Origin: Promerops cafer
Taxonomy: Eukaryota; Chordata; Aves; Passeriformes; Nectariniidae
Reading direction: 5' to 3'
Assembly (NCBI GenBank): GCA_013398275.1
Contig: VZSE01014414.1
Span: 372,001 to 436,000 of the forward strand
DNA length: 64,000 nucleotides
The position numbers and the translations under genes were made by a program. Numbering within the stretch: the stretch's first letter is position 1; each line of letters begins with the position of its first letter. A model generated the notes under the pieces. It ran no database searches and had not been told where the DNA came from. It worked only from the letters and a program-made list of their open reading frames with translations. Shown here in pieces: positions 35,701 to 50,700 of this stretch.

Positions 35701-38700
35701 AGAATTCTTCTGTTGAAGCTCCCTGAAATAGATTAGAGGTTCATGAGAACATAGTGCCTTCTAGAAGCTTCAGTTAGGGACTGCTGTGTGATGACACAGA
35801 AAGTCTTGTACTGAAAAACTTCAAACAGCAAGAACATTGAGAACCTCATTTTCGAAGTCCCATTCTAAGGTGTTCTGACAATTCTTGAGACTAATTTGAA
35901 CAACTCAGTAGATAAAAGTCTCAATTTCCTTTTGGGAAACTGAAAATTCCTTTCTATTCTTTGCAAGAAATTTCTATTATTTCTATCTACCTTAAAGTCT
36001 GCCAAACATAAGGAGTTGACCTCCTTCAAAGCTATTTAATCATCCAGTTGTATTTTGTACTCTTGAACACAGGATTCAGAAAGGGCACTGGAATGCTTTG
36101 GTTGTAAGGCCTTGTCTCATTAAGTGTCTTGATTACAGAAATAAAAGGTTTAAGTCATTCCACTGATACTGGTTTGGAAAGCCTTGCTCAAAATGAACAC
36201 AAATTAATTTCCACTGTTACTTCCTCAACCCCAAACCAGTTGGGGTTTCCAACACATCACATCAGGCACAACTCGCCCTTTGCTTCTTGCTAGTCCCCTG
36301 CTGGTCCTGCATGTTCTCAGAAATGGCTTCCAAGAGGATTTGGCTAATAACCTTTCCAGGAAAGTTAAGCTGACAGCCTGTAGTTACTTGGATCCTCCTT
36401 CTTATCCTTCTTAAGGAGGGGTGTGATAATTGCCTTTTTTCCAAAAATTAGGATTCTTCCCTCATCCTCATCAACTTCCAAACACGCCAGCGAGTGGCCT
36501 TGCAATGACATTGGCCAGCTCTCCCAGGCAGAGCTGGCTGCATCCCAACTGCTTCCATGCACTTGTGCACATCCAGTTTGCTTCCACTGTTTTTAGATTC
36601 TTTTCCACCTGCTGGGGGTAACACTTCACTCCCTCAAACAGGATCAGGGCACTGGGAAGGCTGAGAGCCAACCGTCACTAGCAAAGGCTGAGGCACAGAA
36701 GATTTCAAACACCTCAGCCTCACCTATCACAAGTTAAAGGCAGTCTTCTAAAGCAACTGCAGTGGAAAGGCTTTCTTTGAAATGCAGCCTCATAAATAAG
36801 CAATGATGTCTGGCATAGGGGTAAATATTCCTAGAGTTCAGCTGCTGGATTTGAGCGGCTCTCAGGATTTCACTTAATGAAGGAGTCCAGGAATACTTAT
36901 CTTTATCATTTTGATCAACTGGGCTTCATACAATACCCAGGAGACAACTTTCTGCACACACTGCTTTTGTTTATGTCCAGAGTCCTGCAAAAATGGGTAA
37001 ATCCAAACAGCCCCATTATCAGCCCTTAGAAATGAAAACCCTTGAAAAGCATAAAGTCCCTTAAGCATTTTATGTAAAATTGGGAAGACAAATCAAGATG
37101 TAGGCACTGAACTTAAGAGCATCAAAACTATAAGGGCTGAATGCTGACAGCTTCAACTGGCCCTCATGGGAACTCTGGAGGATCAGGCCTGACATTTCTA
37201 ACTCATCATCACCAATAAATCAGGTCTGACTCTTCTCACACGGAGCCAGCAGCACTGATGGGAAACGACTGCCATCACACACTGCAAACACATCTCTCTG
37301 GACAATCTAAATTGTTTTATCTTCTTTGCAAGGTGAGCGTAATTGATTCCACAGTGGTCACTCATGACAGCAGAGTGAACTAAACGCGGGCTGCCCCAGG
37401 ACTGAGATAATGCATTCCTGGCAGTGCAGAACCTTGCATTTGGAGCAGTGGGAAAAGCAGCCTTCTCTTCACCAATCCCATTTTTCTACCCTACTGCAGG
37501 CACTGCAAACAAACAGCACGGCCAAGATCCAAGGAGGTGCCAGTCCACATCAGAAAGAAGGTGGTGACACGATGCATCCCATCACAGCTAGCTCTGGAGC
37601 TGTCATCCTTAGCAACAGGCACCATCCAGAGCCCATGTAGCTGAAGTTGCTCATTGCAGGTGTCTGTTGCTCATTACAGGTTTAAGATTCTGGAGCACTG
37701 TCACACCTGGTGGAAGGTGTCACGTGCTGTTTGTATGTTCCACAGTATCTGGTTTTATGACTGTGTTTTCTTTTTTGCTCCTGAACATCCAACTGCAATT
37801 AAAACTTCTGGATGCAGCAACTCAAGCAAACTAAAGGAGGAAAAAAGAAGGAAGTCCTAGGGTAGCCATACAGTCTTGGGGCATGTCAACCCTCTGCCAT
37901 CCACTCTTAGAAGTACTCAAACTACCCACAGGCAGGCTGGCACTGCCACCAAGCACTGCTCTGCGAAGAGATGAGCCGCAGAAGGCAGAGAGCTGCAGGG
38001 ACAAGGTGCTGTCCAACCCCACGAGCTCTGTCTCCTCAGGAGCCAGAGGGCAATGCCACACTGGAGGAGAGTCCATTGCTGTTCTCAGAGGGCACTTCAT
38101 CACTGTCTCTGAGCCTGTGATGATCCATTCTGTGGCTTAGTAAAGCTGAAAGATGCTGCCTGACTCCCTGGAGAGCTGGGGTGGATGCCTGCTGGGGCAG
38201 CCAGCACACAGGAACACGTACATGGACTGTGACTGGGGGGCTGACATAAAATATTCTCCTGGATGGTCAGTTAAACATTTTCCAGGCTGTCTCCCATTAG
38301 AAATATGGATTGCAGCAGCCTTAACAAAACAGATATTTCTGCTTTTGCACAAGGCAGATCCCCACACTCAAATGAGAAACCCCAATAAAATCCTACTCAG
38401 GATACTGCTAATAGGAAAACTGACTGTAAGCTCAGTTCCTTGCAGGAGAGGATGTTAAGTAATGTAGGGCATTACAACTTGATTTCACAATTGCTAAGCA
38501 CCTGTAGGAGTGAATTATCTGATATTTGTAGCACAAGATGTGGGATCCTGGAATCAATGAAAACCAGGTCATGGACAAGGATCTGTTTTAAATGAAAATC
38601 TGCATGCGAGAAGTTGACTTTTAGACTTCTATCCACAACATCTCCACTGACAAACACAAAAGCCTGACATTCCATATGGGTGAAAGAAGCAAATGAAAAA

Positions 38701-41700
38701 TAGGATGTTTCTAGTAGATTTTCATTTCAGTTTGCAATCCTCCTTCAGGAAAGCAGTTTATGCATACACTGAGTAAAAGTTTCTCAACTCTCTCCCTCAA
38801 CCAGAGAACATGTGAAGTCTCTGCAATATCTACATGGGCAAAGATCAAATACAGTAGTCATCAACAGTGCTGTGTTTGGCAGCTATTCATATCAAATAAC
38901 CAAGAGAAAACTGCTTTTCTTTGAAAAGGAGTTACTGAGTTCAGTACAAAGGGTGGGATTCACTGCATTTAACTACAGTACTTGACTAAAAAGTCAAGGT
39001 GACCATTAGTCAACAAAGAAAGTTTTCTTCGAAGAAATATTTGTTGACATCCATCTTCAAGTGGGAACAATTATTCTTCAGAAGGACTCTGGAGAGAGCT
39101 TAGGTGAGACTCCCCTCTATCAGAGACGCAATGATTGTTGGAATACATCCTATGTATAGTGCCCATTACATAAAGAAGACATAAACAAGAAGATTTTTTA
39201 CACTGGAAGGAGGAATTCAGTATTCTTTGGTGCTGTTTAGAAGAGAATTGAAGGATATATTCTAGAAAGGTATCAAATCTTGACCTGAATCTCTGATCTG
39301 TTACTACTTTGCCCTAGTCGCACTCCTGCTAAAAAATGTGTCCCTGCAAATTTGTTTGAACTTTTTTTGGTGCCATTCATTCTTGCCAGTTTTTTCTGCA
39401 TTAGCTTTACAAGCTCTAATTTAAAAGCAGCAATACTCCTCCATTTAGAAAGCCAGGAATTGAGTTCATTCAGTAATGGCCAAGCTTATAAGAACAGCTT
39501 ATCATAAAACTGAGGACTTGACTTCATCAAAAACTGGATGGCTGCTTGGAGAAAGACAATAGAAATGAACAGTTCAGGTGAATATTACATTTCTGAAGTT
39601 GCTATGGAATGAGTCAAATAATTCAATGAAGCAAAATGATAATTAGAAAAGTAAAACTCTCACAATAGAAAAAAAACCCCTTTTCTTATCTTTTTTTTTT
39701 TTTTTTTTCCCCTAGTCAGTTCCCTTTCTGAAACCTCCCAAATAAAAGAACACACACTGAAGACTTACTTTGCTTTAAGTGTTTCCTCCTGGAAATTCCA
39801 CTGAGGGTCTTCCACAAGCTGCAGTTCTCGTAAAACACTCCCTGGCTTGTAAGCTGCATTGATCACCATGCTGAGAACCTACGGGGAAATAAAACCACCA
39901 ACAATGATGGGTTTAAAACCAGTCCCTGACCACACTAAACATGGTCCCAGGTGTTGCACAGGCAGGAGCTGCTTGCAGGTGCTTGTTTCTGTCCTGGTTG
40001 CACAGGTTAAGTGCTGGATTCAAGAAGGAGTCCCAGAATGGATCATTATTGCCATATTATAGGTAACACCTGAGTCTGATAAGGCAAATGCATTAAATGC
40101 TGCTGTTTAACCCCAAAAATCTGCTAACCAGTGATTTTGTCTTTGTGACAGACCCTCTCACCCAACGCAGATTCCATACACTGCACCCATCATGGACCAG
40201 TTTAATAAAAAAATGAAAACAGAACTAGTTCTGAAGGCACAACCAGGTACAGGTCATGTGCACCACCACACAGTGAACACTGAAGGGGAAATTCACATAT
40301 TTGAGGTCAGCAATGTGCTTAAGAGCCTGAGAGCTGTGTGCCTTGACTGTGTTAACAGAATAGTAATGAAGTCTCCACAAAAAGAGTTTGCAGGAGGTGT
40401 GCCTGGAACCCAGTGTGTGTCCACTCAGTACAAGAGAACACATGTGCCAATCCTTTTAATCCAAAGTCACTGAGACTCAAAATGATTCCTGCTATTGGCT
40501 CAGGAAATCCAAGCTTTAATAGCCTACACTTGGCGTAGGGAGATAAACACAAGGAAAACAAATCTCTTAACAGCACCAGACCGTGTGTTTGAACACTCTG
40601 CATTGTATGCACATGAATGATCCCACAGTGAGTCTGGATTGGTTTTCATCTAATTTAGCTCTTTACCTAATGCCTGTTCTTAATTCCTTGGGGGCCTGCA
40701 AATGATTTCAGTATGATGAACATTAAGTTTATCCAGCACCCATGAACGCAGGTCATCAGAAATGAAAAAATAGCTAGGTCATACTGCAGTGACCAATGTG
40801 TTTATGTTTGTTTGGTTGGTTTTTTCTGGGTTGGTTTTTTTCCCCCCCTCTAAATCCAGCAACCTGAGGATTTGCTAGCATTTTGAAAACCCTACAGGAT
40901 TAATCATTTTCAGGCAAGGGCTTCACTTAATGCTCCAGAGTACTCTGTAAAACGGCACTGGCTGGAGTTGCTTGAATAGGTTATTTACTAGAAGAAAAAT
41001 TTAATTTATCATTGGGACCTTGGAAACATAACTCAAACCACTCTTCAAAAAAGTCCAATTAGAGACACCAAACACTGACAGAGGGTAGATTTAGACTGGA
41101 TATGAGGAAGAAATTCTTCCCTGTGAGGGTGGTGATACCCTGGCACAGGGTGCCCAGTGAGGCTGTGTCTGCCCCATCCCTGGAAGTGTCCAAGGCCAGG
41201 CTGGACGGGGCTTGGAGCAACCTGGGATAGTGGAAGGTGTCCCTGCCCATGGCAGGGGGTGGCACTGGATGATCTTTATGGTCTCATGCAACCCAAACCA
41301 TTTTAAAATGCTATGAAAAGACAGTTTCTGAGTGAGCCCTTCCAGCTGCTCACCCACATCTTCTCTTGCCGGTCTCTCCCCACACAAACTGAGGGGCACT
41401 GGCCTCTGACACCTGATGTCAGGAAGCCAGAAGTGGATTTTCAAAACCATCACGTGCCTGGGGAGCTGCCACACTCATTCACAGCTCATCAGGTGCCTTG
41501 ATCAGCAAATCCAGAGTGTTATTTAACCCCTGTGCAGGAGTCTGTTGGGAAAGCTCTCCTTAAGCACACTTCTACACCCACCCTGCTGGCTGGTGGGACA
41601 TCCAGGGCAGAAAACATCTTGCTGACCAATTTCCAGCAACAGCGCTGTCCTGGCCCCTCACCAGTGTAATGGTGCTTGGATAAGTTGTCAGAATAGCTGG

Positions 41701-44700
41701 AAAATGAGCAAGAAAAGAAAAGCCAACCCTGCAATACCAGTGTGGCCCTGTCTGGGTGCTCTCCCAGACACCTAATCAACTCCAGCCCTGCACAGGCACC
41801 CACAGTGCCAGGACTTTTCTCAAAGCTGGCTTGTCACCAGCAGGACTCTGTAAACTTCTAAATTCAGTTTAAAAAAAAAGAGTGTTTTGTAAGAACAATT
41901 ATTTCCCTTTCAGGGAAGGAAAAAAAATACTAAAACCTCTGGCTTTTACTCTTTTTGTATCTCAAGTGAGTCACAGGGTTTGGCATTTTACCCTACACCA
42001 AAGGTCCACCATCACAGTAATAGTGGTACCTTCTAGCAACAGTATCACTTCATATTGCACTCTATTAAATGCAAACAAACAGATTTTTGGAAAAAAAACT
42101 GACTGTGATTTAAACAAAACCAGTGAAGAAACCTAGACCAGTTTCCAACTTTCTCTGGAGATGGAAAATTACATCAACCATCTCAGACCGGTCGAATTTC
42201 CTTTGGCTGGAGTGTGACCAGTCGGAGATTTTGGTGGTTTAACTCCAGCCCTCTGCATCAGGAATGGTTTGGGTGCAGCCACCTGTGCCTTGGAGCACAG
42301 GGGGGAAATAGGCAAGCCCAGCCTTTGCTGTTATCCATCAGTGAGGTTTTATTTTGATGCTGCTGACCTTTGGATTTTCAGAGCTGAGTGAGCTGGAGTC
42401 ACACCACTGAACATGTTCATGCAGCACCTTCACAAGCCTCTGCCCAACCTCACAAGCACCTGATGTTCTTAAAGTTCTCCATGTCATGTATTTTCATGGG
42501 CACAGGGGCTCTTTTCTGAGTATATCTAGTGTGCCTGATGCCACTGGGCAGTTCAGCACTTTTCTTGAGATCACAGCTCTCTGGTGTTCACACATTTCCC
42601 ATCTCCATTCCCCTTGAAACAGTCTCAATCCTGGATGAAGTTTTCTTAGGAGATGTCACTGTCAAGGTACAGCTAAAAATAAGGTCACAACTCTTTTCTC
42701 CTGTTCAAGACCTCAATGATCAGCATTCTTATGAGGAGAAACTCAGCTTCCCTCCTCTATCTGAGATACATAATCCCACACCTCCTACCTAACAAGAGAT
42801 GCTAAATCCCAGGGTAGCCTCAAAACAGGGCAGTAAACTCTTACTTTTTTAAACTTGGAATACTGATGTGTCTGTGGGACAGAGAGAGGAGAGCAAAAGT
42901 GTTATCTGGGATTCTTTCATTAGATGATCAAGGATCTAAAAGGCATCTTTTGTCATAGTCCATTTTCTTTTTAAATAAAGAGCTAAGTGTCTTAAAAATA
43001 GTAAGAGCAGTAAGCAATGAAGCTAATTAATCTTTACAGCATATTTCACTATGGTATGAGGGGTTATAGATCATCTGGAGTCTTAAGAAGACACCTTGTT
43101 TTATTTTACAATGCTGCTGAGGAGTTCTTAGCATATATGAAGAACTATTTGTGCTTCTTAGCTATTCTGACCCCAGAACTAAAGCTGACAATGTATTTAT
43201 TTTAATTTAACTTCAAGTCAGCCTTTATTATATAGAATAGCTACCTTACAGTCACCACTTTTCAGTCCAGGTGCAATGTCTGGATGGCAGTAGCTGATGT
43301 CTCCATTGTATCTGGCTCCAGGTTTCAACTTGTTTCCCAAGAAAATACCTCAGAAATGAGACAAACTTTGGAGCTGATGTCAAACAACAGGCATGGCCAC
43401 CTCACTTGCCTCTTCCAGTGAAAGAAACCACAATAAACCAGTGGTCCCAGCAGAACACTTGTGCTGGCACTGGAAATAATGAACAGCTAGGCTGTAAAAA
43501 TAACTTTGGTACTAAACTGCGCAAGAGTTACTTGTTACTCACCTAAGACTTTGGGATTCAAGGGTATACACACAGGATGATGCTTCACTGCATCAGTGGT
43601 GGAGGTAAGGACAACACCTTGGGTGGAAAGGGCTGAGGAGCATCAGGAACTTCAACTGTCCTCCAATTTTTTACCTCCATCCTGCCCCATGGTTCTCGGA
43701 GCTGCTGGCACCTCTCTCATCTCAGCAACAGCTACCAGGAATCAGGTACAGCAACACCCTGACTGTTTTCTCTACACCCTTTCCAGAATTTGGAACTGGT
43801 TCCCATGGCCAGAACGAGCTTGAGTTTATGGCCATAATTAGCTTGAATTTTTTCTGCAAAGTAACATGGACCAATGCTGGGCCACTGCCATTGTCCTGCT
43901 CCTTGGGAAGTTGTTTACATCTCCAAAATGAGATGCCCACATCTCCATGACACTGCTATTTGATCCTGTGTTGATGGCAACTCACAATAAAGTTACTCCC
44001 AACCAACAGAACTCCCCACGTTTCAAAAACATCACCTCTCCCATCAAAACCCACAATGCAAATCCTGCCCCCTCTTCCTGGCTTGCAGTTTTGCCTCGTG
44101 GAAACCACTCCAGGACAATTTTAGGTGCACTGTTTGCAAATTCTGGGTCTGGCAAGCCATGACTCATACTTTCCTCTGAAATTTCCCCAAAAGAAAGCTG
44201 GGCCATACCTCCTTGAGGACCAGCACACACTTGCCAGGCCCCACAGACTGAGGTAGCTCTGCGATCCTGCCTTTGTTTAAATATGGACCTGAGAAGCAGC
44301 GGTGGTTGATGTAGAGCTGGGGGCAGCAGTACCTCCCATTGATGGTGCCTGCAAGGAGAAAGCAGCAGTGAGGTGCCTGTAGCACTTTTATACCATAAAT
44401 CAAGGGCACTTCTTCCTCTTCGATGTGGGAGGAAGGGGAGGAGGATAAAGGAGGCACAAAATTCTACCCTGGGATAGAGGGATAAGGAAGCCTCTGCAAT
44501 TCAAATCTGTCCAGCATGGGAAAAGGAAGTGTTTTTAATAGTGACTGATTTGGCTGCACACCCTGCTGAAAGGAGGACTGGGAAAGGAGTTAATCCATGA
44601 GATGAGCCAGGACTCTTCCAGAACTCTCACTGAAGGGGGACATGAACGACTCACTGCAACCTGCCAGGAGGGGATGTATGAGCTGAGCCTCAAAGACAGG

Positions 44701-47700
44701 GAATCAGCTCAGGGAGAACATTCTCTCAGTGAAGAGCCTTAGAAACCCCTCTTCAGCTCCTGTCCAACCCCACAAGCCCTGCAGTGCCACTCTCTGACCC
44801 AGCATGAGTCTACAGAGCAGTTTCCTTGTCTGGCCTAACTACCCTTTATAGCCCATGGAGAGAAATGGGAACTTCTAGATGTGGTTCATGTGCCTTCCAA
44901 GTGGTTATCCACTTTTTATGGTTATCATACCCAAAAAGACCCTGATTCTCCCCATTTGACTGTAATGGGGTGTCAGCTGCAATGCCAACATGTGTCCCAA
45001 AGCCTGCTGAAATAAAGTGAGTTAAATCCTGTCCCTGCTGCTGGGTTTACACCATTAATTGGATGAATATTGCACTCAAGAGCCTAATGCCACTCCTAAA
45101 GGGGAGAGGAACCTGCCTTTAGCAGAAGCAGCAGCCACACCACACTGATGTAACACAGGGGACCCATCAGCAATTCCACCGGTGTCAATTAACAACCTGC
45201 ACCCATCTCCACCAGAGAGATTCATTAGCCTTGTCTTAATATCATCATCTGACATGGGCAAGCTCCAGGGGAACTCTGATAGCCCCAGCAAGACACGTGG
45301 AGAACCAGACCCTCACCTGCTGTACCTCAGGTGGGTTCACTCCACCTTACACCCCCTGAGGATGTGGTTCCATGTCCCCACCCCTGTGACAACTCACTGC
45401 CTTTTTGGGGTCCTCCCCTTCCATACAGGGCATGGGTCTTTGAAATAAGGATCCTTACCTGTTGTGTCTAGCTGAGGAACTGGGCAGAGGTCATGAGGTA
45501 TTTTCTCAACAGGCACTGTGGATGGTAACCTGTCAAATGAGAAACTGGGTGTATTTAATAGAGTATTTAGTGTATTTAATAGACAGGATAAAGGGCCAGA
45601 ACCAGTCCCCAGGCTGGACCAAAAGATACACCAGCAACAGCCTGGGATGAGGAACGGAGACACCGCCAACACAATTCCATTTCCACATGGTTGGTCACAG
45701 ACCAGGGTACTGCAGATGAAGGAGCCAGATCCACCCCTTCTCTAAAAATACACTCTGATGTGTCAGCTTTAGACCTCCAGGCTTCAAATATCCTCCCTTA
45801 AACCCCTTAAATTCAAGTTTCTGCAAACTGCAAGAGCTAGACAGGGAAATGCCCTCCATCTTCCCTAAGCATCCCTTGCTGGCCATCAGACAGGGGCTAT
45901 ACAGCCCCAACCAACAAAAAATTGCTGTTACAGAGACTTTCTAATATGCTAACAAATATTTCAGACTTAAAAGAATCCTCTTGCTGGCTGTGCTGCAGTA
46001 TCTGGGCAGTAGTTACCAAGCCACACAGCTGCTGTGTATTATCCCCCCTGGAAGACCTGATGCATTCCTGTAAAAACACCACCTTAAATAACAAAAAAAC
46101 CCGAAACAACTTACTGTTTTTCTGGTTGCACAACTGCAATTCTCCTCTTCCTTCTCACTGCAAAAATGAAGCAAGGAAAAAAAAAATACTTTTGTACCCT
46201 TCTGTCCTGTTAAGTACACCCAGAATGCATAAAAAGCTGTGTAAATGCACTGACTATAAAACGACTTCGAACACAATGAAATGGTACTTAATTACTATCA
46301 CCATCTTTCCTTGGTATTTTTTAAGTAAGTCACTACATCATTAAAACCTACTTTAAGGATGTAATAATACATTTAATCTTTCCTCTGGAATGCTAATATT
46401 GTGTTTTATGGGATCAGCATAAAAGAAAAAAAATGAAAATAAAAACACAAATATTTTTCCATAAAGAAACACATATGGATAAGATTACATTTTACAAGCA
46501 TGATTACCTCCAGCATAATTTATCCCCAGCTATAACTTGTGATAAGGCTGCATAATGTTGCCATAGCAGTATTCTCCTAAATTAGGCTCTGGCTGCCTGA
46601 TTTTTAACTTAAGCATATTTAACTCTTCGAAAGGGCTGATACATTTTAAAATTTGCCTTTTGGACATTAATTAATACAAACAATGAGGTCAATTTTTCAG
46701 CCGGTGGCTTGAGATTGGATATGTTGGAACAGGAGAATAACACCAAGCCACTGAGCTCTCATGAACTGCCTTCAAATGCAAATAGAAAGGAGAGAAATTT
46801 GTCTTAATATGCACTGGAGGCAGGACAAAACACTGTGGGTTTAATTGTGCTGTGGGGGGATTTAAACTGAACACTAGGAAAATCTCTGAGCTGGCAAGGG
46901 CAGTGAAGTAAGGGACAGATACTCTGGGAAAGGGCAGAAACTCCACCACAGAAGGGCAGCAATTACTTCTCCTTTTAGATGGAGCAGATCCTGTTTTGGA
47001 AAAGGGCACCTGGATGGCCTCTGTATGTCCATTCCACCTGATATTTTATGGGGTTTTTTTTCCCAATTTGAGGTCTTTGTCCCTAATCCACTCAGCTGCC
47101 TGAGTGAACCTGGCTCAGCACAACAAAACCTGGTTTCCCTCTGACAACCCCACTGACCAACAACCCCTCTCAACAACCTTGACAACCCACTGTGCAATCC
47201 CAAACCATGGAAGAGCCTTCCCCAGCACAGACAACCCCATTTTTGGAGGGGTTGATCACAGAGACAATTACAAACTGCATAATTCTGATCACTAATTAGA
47301 TTTATTACCATTTATTGCAGTACACTTCCAGTCTGGCTATTGGTCTGCTGGGTAGGTTGATAGTGTCAAAAATGGGATTATAGACCTTAGGAAAAATCCC
47401 TGATATATCCACTGATGTACCATCTGCACTGCTCAGGTCTCCATGTACTTACAAACAGCTTTGTGTGGTGGGGTGAGGTTATAAGCATTTGCTTCACACC
47501 AGCCAACAGGGAAAATGTCCATAGACTCCACATCAACAATGTACTCTGGAGAGGGCATCTGTGAACCTATAGACACAAATTTATAATGGGATTTAGGCAT
47601 GGGAACACCAAGCTCAGAGCAATCAAAGCATTCATCATGAGCCCGGGGACATGTAAAAATAAATCTGCTTCCCTGCACCAGGATCAGGCACCATTTCATC

Positions 47701-50700
47701 TTCAGTTTTGCACAGACAGCAAGGATGGGGCTGCTGCACTTGCAGTGCAATGTGGTTCAGAGGAGAACACCATTAAGAGCACCTTGAGGGTGTGCAGTGA
47801 AGCAGCCAAAAGCCAGGGAGGTTAAACATATATAACCTTCCTCAACAAATGGCCTGGCTGACCCGTGGATATTTTGTGAAGTTGCATAAGTGAGTTAGAA
47901 GGACTTGCTGAATGCTTGCTCTTAATGGTAAGAGAGTGTATCCAGGCTTTCCCAGGGGGGTAGCTAATGTTTATGTCCCAGTGCTTCCCTGAAGTTTTTT
48001 TGTGCAGCTCTGCCCTTGAGTCCCATTTTTTTAAGGGTGAGAGGTGGCCACTCTTCTGTCCAGAAGTGCCACGAATTCTCCTAGGGTTCCTCACATGAAA
48101 CAAGAGCTGATCACCCAACAGAAGAGGAGCAGTACAAAATTCCCAAGTGGGACACATGCACCAACGTCTTTGGCATGATGCTGACTGCAAAACTTCACGT
48201 CAAGTCTCTATTTAAAGCAATTATCTTCCTATTTTCTTATTACACCTCCTTTAGATGGCAATCTCCTGTCTTCATTTATGTGGGTCCCACTCACAGAACC
48301 AAAGAATTATTTAGCTTGGAAAACATCTCCAAGATCATCAAGCCCAACCATTAACCCATCACTGCCAGGCCCACCACTAACCCATGTCTCTCAGCACCAC
48401 ATCTACATGACTTCTGAACACTTCTAGAGACAGTTATTCCACCTTGGGAAGCCTGTTCCAATGCTTGACCACTCCCTCAGTGACGGAACTTTTTTTTTCT
48501 TTTTTTTCCTAATTTACCTGATTGCCACTTAAAATCCAATGAAGATACTCCTGCTGGCTTTGAGTTCTCTCAAAACCAACTCTTGTGTCCTGAGTCAAGG
48601 CACCATTTAACTACTCCAATTCAAGTTCAACTGCGCTGGCACAGCTGGGCCAGCAACTTCACCTCCTCCCTCTGCCAATTCCACCCCAGGACAGACAGCT
48701 CCAGCACCAGCATGGGGTGATCTCCTAATAAAAGGGACCAAAGGATCAGCAGCTTGCCCTGCATCACCCTCGCCTTGGCATCTGTTAAAACATCTTTGCC
48801 TCCTGCTTAAGGCAGCAAGTGTTTGACTGTGCACAGCCAGATGACCACAGGGAGCTTCCCACTAATGTATGTTCATCAAGGGCTTGTGGTGTAATTGAAA
48901 CAGTAATTGAACTTTGTGATGGGAACAGCACTGAGGCTGAGGTGCAGCGTTTGGATCAGTAATAAACCTGCTGCTCTGAGAGAGTGTGGCTGCATGGAAA
49001 ACCCGAAGGAGGCAGGGAAATAAGTGCTGGTGATCACACTGCTGGAGGAAATAATGAAAAAAATGCAATCATGATGTCTGTGTAGAGCCATGGATGTCTT
49101 CATGGTGCTTCTCTGAGCCCTGCATCGTGTTCATGCTCTATACATTGAAAATACACACTGGGATATGAGGAAGAGATGGGATGAAGGCATAGGGGAAGGA
49201 CACAACTTGCTGAATACAAGATTTCAGCAGCTGAAATTCCCTGAAAAACCATCTCCCTCCACGAGATAATACCACGTGGTCACTTCTCAGTTTGAACCTG
49301 ATGAAAGCTGCAGTGGGGAGCTCCATTGTCACCTGACACCTCAAACCCAGGCAAGGAGGCCACATGACAACAGTGAGTCAGTGGCAAGACATGCACACAG
49401 TGAGCAAGCCATGGATCAAACCCTAAACAGAGCAAGAAATCAACACAGACCCCACTGAAATGTCCCCAGGTCTGGGAAAACCAATTACTTCATTATTGTA
49501 ATGGTGTTATTCTGACAAAACTATTTTCAATTCAATTATTTTAGAGGTCCTTTCCAATCTTAATTATTCTACAATTTTAAATTAGTATAAACTAACCAGA
49601 TCAAATGTACTTTCCTGCTTACAAGCAACAATAAATGAGACATGAAGGGTCTTTTCCAACCAAAATGGTTCTAGGAACATTCTGGTTCTGAAGTTTACAG
49701 CTGCAGCCACCCTGAGGAGCAAGAAAGCAGCACAATGCCTGTTCTCCTGCAACACTTTGTTCCTCTTCTAAGACATATTCACAGCTACTCTGTTCTCCCT
49801 GGCACTGCTCCTGCCCTCTAGCAATTGATAACCCTGCCTCCCACTTCCAACATCTTCCTGCTTCCTTTAGCCTCACTCACAGGAGTGGAAAACAGCTTTT
49901 TTGAGACTCATTAGTTTCATCTGTTGTGTTTTATGCTGCTCTCTTCTCAGACCAAGAAATGTCCATGGGAATTGGGAGGTTAAAGGGAAAACAAGGAGAC
50001 TAGAAACAGGGCGAGGAAAATGTCTGTGTCCTGCTATGAATCTTACAGGATGGGTAGAACAGAGCAGCAGCTCTAGAAAACTGCAAAAGGGGAAATAACG
50101 GGAAACCTCCCTGGAGAAGTGATTAACCAAAGGGTTTCCCTCAAATTCCTGGGCTGTGCAGGGAGCGTGCATTATTACTTGTATAAATTCACACCAGAAA
50201 GCTCCAAGCTCTAAAATCTAAAATGAACCAGTAAAAATTAACAATGCAGATGATGAGTAATAAAGTAGCAGAGAGCGCAGAGCATCCCATCAGTCCTGAG
50301 CTTCTCCTCCACCATGGGGGAACCTCACTGCTGCTCATTAAACGCTCGCCCTCGAGTTTAGGGTTTTGCTACTGTACAAAGTGTGATTGATCACACAACG
50401 TTCCCTCATGTCTAACTCGGCCCTGCTTAACTCCTGTGCTCCTGGTTTATGGCTGCAGCCTGGGCTGCCAAACTGGGAAACTGGGAGGGCAACAATGAAA
50501 GCTTCAGAGGCGCCTGTGATAAATGGTGGGACCTGAGGTCTTCAGTGAGGGGCTCCCGTGGTAGTTGGGGAGCCTTGCTGCTTCCAGAATATAAATAATC
50601 ACTTAGAAACAACACTGTATTAATGGAGTCAAAAAAACCCATGCCACACTTCAAGCCACATTTATTTTACAACTCTGCAAGCAGGGTTTTCTTGGTTGTG

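Larger units (their letters stand above)
32770..39768 (-). other. SFMBT2: SFMBT2 intron (7.0 kb), largest in the window
   Basis: It contains a degraded CR1 ORF2 fragment at about 36230-36680 and a T18 run at 39691-39708. No additional exon was recognised. Frames of up to 123 codons on both strands look like chance. Confidence 0.75.

Noticed and set aside
46855..46960. Possible ancient CR1 tail (AACACTAGGAAAATCTCTGAG...)
   Set aside because: Too diverged to align by eye; the order of landmarks is incomplete.
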